Positions 54,813-63,970 of a stretch of 64,000 nucleotides of DNA are shown one piece after another. Source of the DNA: Phylloscopus collybita (Eukaryota; Chordata; Aves; Passeriformes; Phylloscopidae). A program made the translations under genes and the position numbers. The notes under the pieces were generated by a model. That model worked only from the letters and a program-made list of their open reading frames with translations, did no database searches and was not told the origin of the DNA. Where the stretch lies: the NCBI GenBank assembly GCA_027886175.1, contig JAJNNQ010000044.1:620001-684000 (forward strand). Direction: 5' to 3'. Within the stretch, counting starts at the first letter, position 1. Every line of letters begins with the position of its first letter.

Positions 54813-55994
54813 TCAATTGGCCATGTCTGATTCAAGGGAATAAATTTGTTTTAATTCTTGGTATTGGTCATAAATTCTTTTTGCTGTGCTCAGTTCTTCT
54901 TGGAGTTGTAATCTAATTGTATTTGTAGGTTTCTGAATCTTTACTTTAGGGATTTGGAGACTAGCTGGAACAGTAGTGGCTACAGTTCGAATTAGACAGG
55001 GAAGTATGCAGGGGAGAAGTAAGAGACTGACAAAGGCACTTATTGCAATGAACACTACTTTTTCCCACCAGGTCCCTTCAAAGGACCAGAAGTTGTCCCA
55101 CCAGTCTATATTAATTAAGGGCTTCCATTCCTGGGTACTTACATATGCAATTTTTTGTATTTCTTTGGAAATATTTTTTATTACCTTACTTTCATAATCG
55201 ACTGCTAGTTTGATTTGATGAACTACTGCTCTTGTCTGCGCCAATTGGTTACTGATATGATCAAGGGCAAGGGCTGTTTTGTTTGATAATCTGATAATTT
55301 CATTCAACATGCAAATTGGAGTTTGGCACCTCCATGATTTATCTTGTGTCCAAGTTGCTGGCTTATATGTTTTTACTATTCTTTTTGGTGTCTGTATTTT
55401 ACTTTTCCATGTTTGTGTGCTGCCCCTCCTCCCCTTTTGGTATTTTCTTTTTATCAGGTCTGCTACTCCCTCTGTATTTCTTAACTTTTTACAACAGAAC
55501 CACTCTCTGATAGGGCACTCCCCAGTCAGGCACTGCTTAAATGTGGCAGCTTTTTTTGCAATCCAATATTGTTTTTTCTCTTTTTGACAGGTGGATAATT
55601 GGATCATGTCAAAACATGTGGGATTCACATGGGTGTGAACTCTCATAAGGGATTGTAGATTCTCCCCATCACAAACTGAATGACAGCATTCGGAGTAAGC
55701 CCCATCTGTAAACTTGCTTATCAATAGGACTACTATCAGTCCCTCCAAGAGTCCAGTATGAACCATTCTATTTGTGGATCCTTTGGTCTCACCTGGCCTT
55801 GCCTCTTGGGTCAGGGGGTTCTTTCTCCTCATCATATCAGTAGGACTACTATTAGTCCCTCCAAGAGTCCAGTATGAACCTGCCCCCATCTCGCTCTGAG
55901 GGTTCTCTTTGGTCTCACCTGGTCTTGCCTCTTGGGTTGGGGAGTTCTTAGGCTGGATTTGTGGAGTTCTCCCTTGTTTATTCCCACCTTCCAC
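54813..55994 (-). CDS. env: Envelope-like protein of the gamma-like provirus (open frame)
   Basis: Open for 393 codons, but the first codon is GTG. The best ATG is at 55766, giving 317 residues that start with a signal-peptide-like segment (LLEGLIVVLLISKF). A cysteine-rich part follows (ECCHSVC, CLTGEC, WFCCKK), then a basic region, a helical region (LDHISNQLAQTRAVVHQI), WWDNFWSF, one membrane anchor (VVFIAISAFVSLLLL) and a ~55-residue cytoplasmic tail. I find neither the C-X6-C-C motif nor the immunosuppressive-type region typical of gamma env, and the surface part is very short. Upstream of the ATG a ~116-bp segment is duplicated (about 55724 and 55840). It could be a deleted env or an unusual env lineage. 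Confidence 0.6.
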   Translation of the reverse strand: MEGGNKQGRTPQIQPKNSPTQEARPGETKENPQSEMGAGSYWTLGGTNSSPTDMMRRKNPLTQEARPGETKGSTNRMVHTGLLEGLIVVLLISKFTDGAYSECCHSVCDGENLQSLMRVHTHVNPTCFDMIQLSTCQKEKKQYWIAKKAATFKQCLTGECPIREWFCCKKLRNTEGVADLIKRKYQKGRRGSTQTWKSKIQTPKRIVKTYKPATWTQDKSWRCQTPICMLNEIIRLSNKTALALDHISNQLAQTRAVVHQIKLAVDYESKVIKNISKEIQKIAYVSTQEWKPLINIDWWDNFWSFEGTWWEKVVFIAISAFVSLLLLPCILPCLIRTVATTVPASLQIPKVKIQKPTNTIRLQLQEELSTAKRIYDQYQELKQIYSLESDMAN

Positions 55995-56044
55995 CTTTTT
56001 CTTAGTTTTAGTTAGCTCCCTTTGGGTGTGCCCTATGAGAGATT

Positions 56045-56240
56045 TAATTTTTAAATTAAGAATTACTGTTACTTATTACTTTTACATTAACACATTGTGA
56101 CTCATTATAACAAGTTATAACATCAGATTTAACCATTATTTTACACTTTCATATGAACACTTTTTAACCTCTTGTAACAATGTGGATTTTTAACAACGGT
56201 AACGACAACTTGTAATAACTGTTATTGTCCCTTATTGGCT
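56045..56240. other. AT-rich spacer between env and integrase
   Basis: Very AT-rich with repeated TAACA/TTATAAC motifs, unlike the GC-rich pol on its right. It would be the intergenic region before env; no frame. Confidence 0.4.
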
Positions 56241-57430
56241 TTAACTGGTTTTTGGTTGTTTCCTGAGAGTTACTTTGAGGGTGTCTGGATCTCGAGTGGC
56301 AGTCCACTCAGAGGGAACCCTTGTTGGGGTTGCAGGGTCAGAGGGATCACTCGGGGGTGGTAATGGTCCTTTCACTCTAGTGATGTGGGTCCAGCCCTTT
56401 TCCTGGGTTCGCACTGCAGTATGAGTAGTGAGCAGAACTTGGAACGGGCCTTCAAATTTAGGGGTTAGTGGGGTGGTATTCCAGGACTCAATTAAAACCC
56501 AGTCTCCTGGTTTTATTTGGTGCATGTCAGTGTCCAAGGGAGAGGTTTGAGGAAGATACCCTCTTCTTTTAAGATCTGCCAATGTCTTTCCAATTGTTTT
56601 TACATATTCTTGGGTAGCGGCCTCTCCTTCTAAATGATCCCCAGTGCTATAGGGGGTCAGTAAGAAGGGGAGTCCAAACATCATCTCATATGGTGAAGCC
56701 CCTATGTCAGATCTTGGTCGGACCCGGATTCGCAGAAGGGCCAGGGGCAGACACTTGAGCCAATTCATTCCTGTTTCGGTTATCAATTTAGTCAATACAT
56801 TTTTGAGGGTTTTATTCATCCTCTCAACTCTCCCTGAACTTTGGGGATGCCAGGGTGTATGCAACCACCACCCGATTCCTAAGGCTTTAATGACATCATG
56901 TAGAATTTTGGCTACAAAATGAGGGCCTCGGTCTGAACCAACACTATTCACTAGCCCATACCGGGGAATGATGTGTTCTAATAATACCTTTATTACCACT
57001 TGTGCCGTCTCCTCCCCAGCAGGAAAGGCTTCCACTCAAAGGGCCAAACAATCAACCATAACCAGTAGGTACCTGCAACCCTGTACTGAAGGCACCTCGG
57101 CAAAATCCACCTGTACATTTTGAAAGGGTCCCAATGCCATCCGTCTTCCTCCTGGGGCACTCCCCCCCCATCGCTTTCTGATTTACCTTTTGGCATATAA
57201 GGCATCCTTCAGTTACTGCTTTGGCCAGACCATACACCCCAATACATAAATATTCTCTTAAAAAAAATGATCACATAACCCTTGGGTGCCCCAGTGGGTC
57301 AGGCTCTGTATTTCTGTTAGCATTTTTTTCAAGCTAGGGCTTTATTTAAAAACTTTCATCTATCTGGGGTTAACCATTCCCCTTGCTTCCCTTGGTACAA
57401 CCCTAACCTCTTTATTTCTCTCAACTCATG
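56241..57430 (-). pseudogene. pol: Gamma-like integrase (broken)
   Basis: The main frame 56241-57035 carries EAFPAGEETAQVV, GSDRGPHFVA (second catalytic Asp), PWHPQSSGRVERMNKTLK (catalytic Glu) and the C-terminal part with KPGDWVLIESW. It is preceded by an in-frame TGA just before EAFPA. The N-terminal part lies to the right in other frames: CLICQKVNQK of the zinc site at about 57170-57200, and THWGT-like residues further up to about 57430. At least two frameshifts make it non-functional. Confidence 0.82.
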
Positions 57431-57469
57431 TTCATCATACATTGGTTCTCTTCTTTTGTCAGCTGGCAG

Positions 57470-57650
57470 GATCTTGGATGGCAGTCCACTTGGGGAGACT
57501 CGTGGGGGATTTTTTTGGGTTTTGTCCATAGTTAGGAGGAGGCGATACTGGTCCTTTTACACGGGAAACGTCAGTCCACTCTTTTTCTTGGGTCCAAACA
57601 GCAGCATGGGTTACTAATTTCTAGCTTTTTCCTGATATCAGGCCAGGATC
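57470..57650 (-). pseudogene. Second, diverged copy of the integrase C-terminal end
   Basis: GGCAGTCCACTTGGGGAGA and GGTCCTTTTACACGGGAAAC match the pattern of GGCAGTCCACTCAGAGGGA and GGTCCTTTCACTCTAGTGA at 56297-56380. On the minus strand both would encode a WTHI/VTRVKGP-like end. It lies upstream of the integrase N-terminus, which is the wrong order, so it marks recombination with another copy, or the edge of the pol deletion. Confidence 0.6.
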
Positions 57651-57733
57651 CAGCACAGAACTGCACCTCTAACAGCACTTGGCCCTCAGGACTGTCGGGA
57701 TCCACGTAACCAAAAATCTCCTCCCCTGCTTAA
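57651..57733 (-). other. Junction between gag and rearranged pol
   Basis: Short sequence of unclear origin at the edge of the deletion that removed the capsid end, nucleocapsid, protease, RT and RNase H. Confidence 0.4.
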
Positions 57734-58483
57734 CTAGGTGGCTGGGGTCCCATTCCCCTGGGTCCCATCAAAGGCCAGCCTGGTGCTGCCACCCCGGGGA
57801 ACAGACCCTCCGATGCCCCTCACCACCAGGGTTCCACAGTCTCCCACATTCTGCCCTTCCCCTTTTCCACCTGGATCCCACCCTGGATCCGCCCGCGGGA
57901 GCCCGTCCCCTGCCCAGGGCCCAAACCTGCTCCCCTGTTCCCAGACTCGCATCCCCGCGACATGGACCATGGCCATCTCCTTGGGGCTGAACAAGGCACC
58001 CAAAATAGAGTTCATCTCACTCCAGGTGCAAACATTAGGGTTCAGGAACCAATCCACCCAGCCAGCCACCCCCACCAGGTCCCCAACCAGGCCTCCCAGC
58101 TCTTTCTTAAAGCCCCCAACTTCTGAAGCTGTCAGAGGTGCATCCCCAGCTGCCCCACTTATCGGGACTTTCCTTAGGGGGAAGAGCTTTGTTCTTGACC
58201 TGGTGCCACAGTAGGGTCCTTTTGGGGTTTCTATATTATTGGCTGGCAAGTCCAGCTCCCAGTTGTGTGGGAGTGCAGGAACAGTAGATGGTGAAGGGGA
58301 GTAGACTAGGTCAGTGTTAGGAGACATCGAGGACAGAGTTGAAGAGTAGAAGGGGTTAGTACTCGAGATAGTCGGGTTAGACTGAGGTGGTAGAGAGGGT
58401 GGAGCTGTAGGGGGTAATCCTGTTGGGGAGCAAGCTGAAGGAGGAATAGGGATCATGGTTTGGAGATATGGGAAGGGGTTCAC
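57734..58483 (-). pseudogene. gag: Gamma-like gag, proline-rich linker and N-terminal capsid
   Basis: Open frame with a proline/serine-rich linker (TMIPIPPSACSPTGLPP) and a capsid-like start (KVPISGAAGD..LGGLVGDLVGVAGWVDWF, TWSEMNSILGALF). It lies in a different frame from the matrix part, so an indel separates them near 58490-58510. The capsid is cut short: no major homology region or zinc knuckle follows. Confidence 0.7.
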
Positions 58484-58512
58484 AGGTAAAGCTGGAGGGT
58501 TAGCAGGGACAG

Positions 58513-58968
58513 TTACCCTGGTATCCCAGGGTAAACGGAAGGAGGGGGCAAATAATCAAGAGGGTCCCAATGGTGACTGCTTTCCTCCCTTTTCTCTTTT
58601 TCATTTTTCCTCTTTCCCTCTTGTGGCTTACAAATCTTAGCTGTTTCACTTTCAGTTCTGTGTCTCTGCCAGCAGGCAGCATAAAGGATCTGCTCAGTAT
58701 CTGAGTCCCCTCGGGATTTCAGATACTGGTTTAATTGCGAGCACATCCAGGGGTCCTTAGTTCCACACCATGGCCATTTTCCAGGTAAATTCAAAGTGGG
58801 CCAAACCTCAATACAATAATGAATCATTTTAACCTTGCTCAAATTTTTAGTGGCCTCATCAGTATCCCATAGTTCCAACATTTGTCCTAATGGACTATCT
58901 GGGGGAATGTTCTTTATCTTCCCCTTTTCCTCCTCAGGTGGTTTTTGCTTATTTATATATCCTCCCAT
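58513..58968 (-). pseudogene. gag: Gamma-like gag, matrix domain
   Basis: The most likely start is the ATG at 58968 (MGGY), because Gly2 offers the N-myristoylation site expected of gammaretroviral Gag; the open frame itself extends up to a GTG at 59028. Residues include PLGQMLELWD, KVKMIHYCIEVWPTLNLPGK and WCGTKDPWMCSQLNQYLKSR, the matrix fold of gamma/epsilon-like Gag. The frame is lost at 58513. Confidence 0.75.
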
Positions 58969-60206
58969 TCTCACTAGGTAATCTTCACTCACTCTACGAA
59001 CACCCGTCAGTGGTCCCAGTGGCACCACTCCTGCCAGTGCTCAGAGTGCTCTGTCGGTAGCCTGATATCTCGCCCTTAGAGATTCAGCCACTACCCCAGC
59101 CAGCACCCCTTTCTCACTCACTCCACGAACACCCGTTAGTGGCCCCAGTTACCCGCCCTCAGGGTCTGGCCACCACTCTTGCCAGTGCTCAGAGTGCCCT
59201 GTCGTTAGCCTGATATCTCGCCCTTAGAGATTCAGTCACTATCCCAGCCAGCACCCCTCTTCCTCTCCTGTATATCTATCGAGTTTCCATAAGTGGCCGG
59301 TCAACCTGGGCCCAGAGTTCCAGTCACCACTTACAGCCAGGACTCGGACATACAGTGTGCGACTCACTCACTCTCCCTATCGTTAAATCCCTCGCACCTT
59401 GGGACTTCCCTAACTCTCATTCATCCTACACCCGGGCAGTATACTCAAAAGACCCCCGGCCCTGTAGGCTCTCCGCACCTGGAACGCATACCTCTCACTT
59501 CTAGGTACCCCCAACCAGTGCGCCCACTCCTGTACCCCGGTAGTTACCCCAGCCGGTGTCCCAAGCCAGTAGTGGTTGCAGTTACCCACCCTCAGGGTCT
59601 GACCACCACTGCTGCTGGACACCCCAGGCCGTAACTCGGCCAGTACCCTCTCTCACTCCCCACACCCTGTCAGCTACCCCAGCCAGTATCCCAACCCGTG
59701 GATACCCCGGGCCGTAACCTCAGCCAGTGTGGTGCGTGCTACACACACAGCTCCAGGCTTTCCGCACGCTTGGATCAGCCTGAGCAGCCTGCCTCCGTAG
59801 ATTCTAGAATGGAGGCGGGCCTATCCTACAATCACACACCCTGTGACGTGCCACTCACCCTCTAAATTACCTCCGCACGCCCGGAGGGGGGCGCCTATGC
59901 CCCTGGAGACGCCTCTTTCACACCGTTCTCCTTTCGCTTCCCTCCGTTTCCGGCCAGTTCCCTCGCGGGAGACTGGAAACGCGGTACTGGGAGGCCCACA
60001 CTCGCTTCAAAGATCCGAGCTGCCGGTCTTTGTCTCACTCACACACCACTTGCTCGTCTCCACTCCCGCCACCGGCTATACTTTACCGGTGCTCCTCCGT
60101 GCTGTCCAATCCCAGGCTGTCTTCCTTGGTCCGGTGTGACCAGCTGTCCTAGGGATCCAAAGAGCGGTCGGCCGTCCCGTCCTCGGTCCTCTTCAGGCGT
60201 GGTCAC
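58969..60206 (-). other. 5' leader of the gamma-like provirus
   Basis: About 1.2 kb without coding. It contains a tandem duplication with a period of ~148 bases (GCCAGTGC at 59033 and 59181, running through CGCCCTTAGAGATTCAG), more loosely repeated CCAGCCAGTACC-type units to 59720, and a minus-strand GGTGAGTGG donor-like site near 59848-59856. Such a long leader would be expected to hold the packaging signal. Confidence 0.6.
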
Positions 60207-60224
60207 ATCCCGGACGAGCCCCCA
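60207..60224 (-). other. Primer binding site, tRNA-Pro type
   Basis: On the minus strand TGGGGGCTCGTCCGGGAT, an exact match to the tRNA-Pro primer site of murine leukaemia-type gammaretroviruses. It lies three bases from the LTR. Confidence 0.92.
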
Positions 60225-60227
60225 ATT

Positions 60228-60957
60228 TGTTATAAATGGGCCAGGAGACCAGCTCCTTTGAAAAAGCCTTTATTAGAAATCAGCTCTGGGTAGGGGGCCC
60301 GAGGGGCTGCGCACGCCGCCGCTGCTCCCAGTAGACACCACGGAGGAGGAGGTGCAGTCGAATCTGCTGCTGCTGGTGCTGCTGCAGAGTCGGGATTCTT
60401 TCCTCACGGGGGTTCCAATAGAATCGCGTTGGCTCGTGTGGTCCAGGGGGGTCACCTCTCTCCAGTTCCTTTCAGGCCATGGCGACAAAGTAACAAAAGA
60501 ATGCCTGCCGCCTGCAGGTAGCTAGACGTGTGCCTGGCACAGTTTTGTCCTTCTTAGGTCTAGTTTCTGTGTTGGCTCGCTGTCCCAGGGGCTTTTTCAG
60601 CTCCAACTGGACTCTCGGTCGCGGCCAGGCACCTTGGGAGTTCCCTGATCTCCATATTGGGCGGAGCCCACAGCTCGACAGCAGGCAGGCAGGGAGCAGC
60701 AGGAAACAGCAGGAGGCAGCAGGAAGCAGCAAGGGGGAGCGACAAGGCGGCGGCGTGCGGGCTTTTCGTCGGAAGAGGGGAAAGCCCAGGATTTAGGGAG
60801 AAAGGGTACAGAACTTGGACATAACAAACAGAAATTCAGGGTACAGATTCAACATGCACAGTTTAAAACAGGCAAGTAACAGTGCAACTTTAATTTTACA
60901 GCAAAACAGTGTAACAATACAACTCGGGAGTGCATAACCTGGGGCTAATTTCTTTCA
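60228..60957 (-). repeat. 5' LTR of the gamma-like provirus
   Basis: 730 bases, TGTTATAAATGGG to AATTTCTTTCA on the plus strand, collinear with the 3' LTR. The 8-bp length difference lies mainly in the CAGCAGGAG-type simple repeat near 60680-60740. Confidence 0.88.
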
Positions 60958-60962
60958 TATTG
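60958..60962. repeat. Target-site duplication, right copy (TATTG)
   Basis: Pairs with 54032-54036 and fixes the outer edge of the gamma-like provirus. Confidence 0.8.
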
Positions 60963-62544
60963 TCTTAGTGTTTTTTGAGTTAGGAGCAGTGACAGGCATT
61001 TCTGTTGTAAGCATTGGCTGTGTCTGTGCTGTGACTGCAGCCTGAGGCACTTGGGGTGCAGCTTCAGGCTGAGGCACTTGGGCTGGCTGTCCAAGCTGCT
61101 GAGGATTAGAAAAAGTTTGAAAACTTTTCATATTGTTAACAATAGAAACTTTTTTTTTTTTTTTGATTAGTGGTGCAGTACCAGAAGAATTAGCAGAGCT
61201 GACAGGTCTAGCAACGCAGGCTACCTTTGTTTTAGAGAAGGCAGTGGGAGGGTGAGCTGGTGCTACAGCCACGGGCAGAGGTTGGCAAGGAGCCTGGGAA
61301 GCTGCAAACTGCCTGGGCATCAGCGGGGAAGCAGCAACTGTGAACACACAGGCTGAGAAAATGGATTAAATGCAGGAAACACTGGCCAAGGTAACATAAC
61401 AAACGGAGGAGGGTTACATGTGGAGTTGTCCTGGGGTTGCACTGAGATTGCAAAGCTGATGTGTAGCTGTGCCACAGGATTAGAACTGGAGAGAGGGTTG
61501 TGGCAGACTAAAAGGCTCTGTTGGGGAATAGAAGAAACCAGAGCAGCTATGGTGACAGCTGGGGGCAATGAGAAATGAGAGGGGCTGGTCACAGCAGGTG
61601 GAGGGGACGCAGTCGCAGGGTACCTGAGCTGAGAGGCACAGAAACCCTGAAACCCGGGGGGTGAAGTTGTTTGTGTAACAGGAGGAGCAATTGGAAGGAA
61701 CTGTAGGTGAAGAGGAAGGAAACTGCAAAGCTGTTGTTGTGTGGACTTGGTGAGAGGAGAGGCCAGGGAGAGGCTGCAGAAGCACTTAAATTGATTGTGG
61801 AGGGTTGTAAAGAACTGACAGAGGTCTGTGTTGAGGAACATAAAAAAGGATTTCTTGATGCAGGGGTATTAACACAATTAATTTGAGACTTAAAGGTTAG
61901 GGAGGGACTTGATACAGGGACTGAGCACGCTATTTGGTATGCAGGGGGTATGGGAGAAACGCTTTGCAGGATTGGGGGGGTCGAGGACACCCGAGGAGAA
62001 GAAAGGGGATTTAAAAACCCACTCTGAATCACGGAATTGCTGGGAGATGCAGTGGGAGACCACTGGGATACCAGATTTGGTATTGGACCCGGGTAGGGTC
62101 ACAGTTTCTGTCTGTTTAAAAGTTTCCAGCAAGGCTAGTCAGACAGGAAATAACTTAGTTACAGTCTGATCTCTGTTAACAGAAAGAGCATTATACAATT
62201 TCTAATTAACTCTATCCCAGAAATCATAAGGGAAGACACACTTTGAGTTTATAGCGTGAAAGTCTGCAGTCACCCAGGTCAGCAAGTTTTTGAGGTCATC
62301 TTTCTGGCCATTGATACGAGATTTATCTTTTAAAAGAGTATCAAGCTGGTTAACAACGTTCCATTCTTTGTGGATAAATGTTGCCCCATTTTAAAGTCCC
62401 CCAGATATCCTTGTCAACTTACTCTGCCTGAAGTCCAGGGTGAGAAGCAGCAGTTCTTTAACTTCAGGAGAGAATCCTAATTTGTTAATGCTGGGGCTTC
62501 CAACATGAATGATCTACAGTCCATGAGGGAGTCTGAGCTCGTTC
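60963..62544 (-). pseudogene. gag: Old class II ERV, gag 5' part (proximal half)
   Basis: From the primer site leftwards the minus strand carries a degraded matrix (about 62170-62500) and a long proline/glutamine/serine-rich region. Overlapping open pieces in three frames (60963-61347, 61320-61841, 61589-62032) carry this linker type, for example PQPEAAPQVPQAAV and KKKKKVSIVNN. The frame changes repeatedly. The sequence resumes beyond the gamma-like provirus at 54031. Confidence 0.65.
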
Positions 62545-62562
62545 CTCACACCAGGGGCACCA
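62545..62562 (-). other. Primer binding site of the old class II ERV (type uncertain)
   Basis: On the minus strand TGGTGCCCCTGGTGTGAG, three bases from the LTR edge. It starts with the obligatory TGG and sits where a primer site must be, but I cannot match it closely to one tRNA; the GTGAGGAACGA that follows resembles tRNA-Lys-primed betaretroviral leaders. Confidence 0.5.
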
Positions 62563-62565
62563 GTT

Positions 62566-62840
62566 TGTGATGGCACAGGCAGGAACGGGACAGGACTGCT
62601 GTGGTAGCTCTTGTCTTTAATGAAGCATCAGTCTCATCACAGAAGTAAAGGCAAAAGCAGCAGCTCACAGCACCCACGCAGCAGCCAGCAGCAGCCACAA
62701 ATTTCTGTTACAGAGCATCTTAAGAACTTTTCAGCCAATAGTAGATTACTAAGACTTACAGACAGTTGTTTTATCCAATCAGTTATAACACACATACACC
62801 TGTTTTAAACAATAGTCATTTGTATGCTTTTCTATTAACA
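62566..62840 (-). repeat. 5' LTR of the old class II ERV
   Basis: On the minus strand from TGTTAATAGAAAAGC to CCTGTGCCATCACA, about 275 bases, with ATTAAAG as poly(A)-signal variant near 62617. It contains CAG-rich GCAGCAGCC repeats. The outer end is estimated from TG/CA and the start of the next LTR. Confidence 0.6.
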
Positions 62841-62844
62841 ATAC

Positions 62845-63590
62845 TATCTTGGTTTGGAAAGACAGGTATCTGCCAGGGAAACTGAGGTTCCCCTAGGATG
62901 GAGAATACCAACCCCTCACACCCCGACGAATTATAATTTTGCAATCAAGGGCTCTCAGGCAAAGATGTTGGGAATAGGAATAACAGTTCTTTACTAGGAG
63001 ATATTAACAATACAAATATGATAGGAAACAAAACCACCCAACCAAACAAACAAATAAACAAATAAACAATAATTTTAGAAGAAAACTCTGACAGAGTCAG
63101 AGTTTCAATCTGACCCTGTGATTCAGGATGTTGAAAAACAGTCCAAACGTAAACAGTCCAAACACTTCTGGAGTGGCAGACGTGATCCTGTTGGAGCAGA
63201 GATGATTCTGCGAAGAAAACCGGTTCAGGGGCCGCGAGGAGGGAGGCAGGAATGGCGAGCACAGGAGACGAAGAAGATCTTGCCACACCGCAGGGAAGGA
63301 AGCGCCGAGCACCCAGCTCCTGCAGCAGGGCAGAACTGCCAACTCCTGGCCACCTCCCCTCCCCCCCACCCCCCACCGCCAGGGCATGAGATGTATAGAA
63401 ATGCAAATGCACCGCACAGGCTGGGGAAGGTAACAATGGCCTATCAAGGTGGGTCATCAGGCCCCAAAACAGATGTAAATAGAATATACAAAACCCGGCT
63501 CCACAACCCAGGACAAATACACAGTACCCTTATTAAGCTTAAGACCTTCTACTATCTTGTCTGGCATATCTTTTCTGCAGTGTTATGATT
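62845..63590 (-). mobile_element. ERVL-type LTR (passerine style), possibly solo
   Basis: The plus strand starts TATCTTGGTTTGGAAAGACA and continues with AATAACAGTTCTTTACTAGG and CTGACAGAGTCAGAG, a series I recognise from common songbird LTRs read on the minus strand. The left end is at 62845 (TA in place of TG). The right end near 63590 is approximate. Confidence 0.6.
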
Positions 63591-63891
63591 TGTTCAAGCC
63601 AAACCTAAAAACTCAGCCTTTGTTTTCCATGTCCTTGTTTGCTATACTGTTATATACTACTGTATCTTTTCTAGTTCCAAACTTTTCTCAGTTGCTGCAG
63701 ATTCTGAGATCTCAGCTTTTTCTGTTTGTGGCCTGCTTTTTCAGCTCCTAAAAATCCTTTTATGCTTTTAGTGTTTCCCACAGTCTGGACATTTTCATGG
63801 ACACAAAATGTCCGGTGACATTTAGAGATGGGTTTGCGCAGGAGGAATCCCCACCCAAATGCTCCCACGCCTTGTTTTCTCCCCAAACCAG
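63591..63891 (+). other. Intron-like sequence before the zinc-finger exon
   Basis: From about 63760 it aligns loosely with 47690-47799 upstream of the other zinc-finger exon: both have ATGGACAC near the same place, AGAGATGG and CACGCCTTGTTTT/CACACCTTGTTTT before the acceptor. This supports a common origin of the two gene copies. Confidence 0.5.
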
Positions 63892-63970
63892 GACTTCTCA
63901 TTCCCAAACCTTGGCCAGATGGAAGGGGAGGCTGCGAGGAAGAGGAAGATGTCCTGGGAGCCCCAGGCAG
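63892..63970 (+). CDS. Zinc-finger gene exon (MEGEA-type), second copy, partial
   Basis: A 79-base exon between a CCAAACCAG acceptor and a GTGAGG donor. ATG at 63919 opens MEGEAARKRKMSWEPQAG. It is close to the exon at 47800-47883 and nearer to the common family form (AARKRKM). The zinc-finger exon would lie beyond the window, so I cannot say whether this copy is intact. Confidence 0.68.

Larger units (their letters stand above)
54037..60957 (-). mobile_element. Gamma-like endogenous provirus, internally deleted
   Basis: 6.92 kb on the minus strand with paired LTRs (60228-60957 and 54037-54774), a tRNA-Pro primer site, a ~1.2 kb leader, gag, the integrase end of pol, and env. RT, RNase H, protease and nucleocapsid are missing: gag sequence is followed directly by integrase pieces. 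LTRs differ by roughly 20-25 substitutions plus small indels (about 3% by eye), so this copy is clearly older than the ERVL provirus. It sits inside the gag of an older class II ERV, with a TATTG duplication. Confidence 0.88.
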
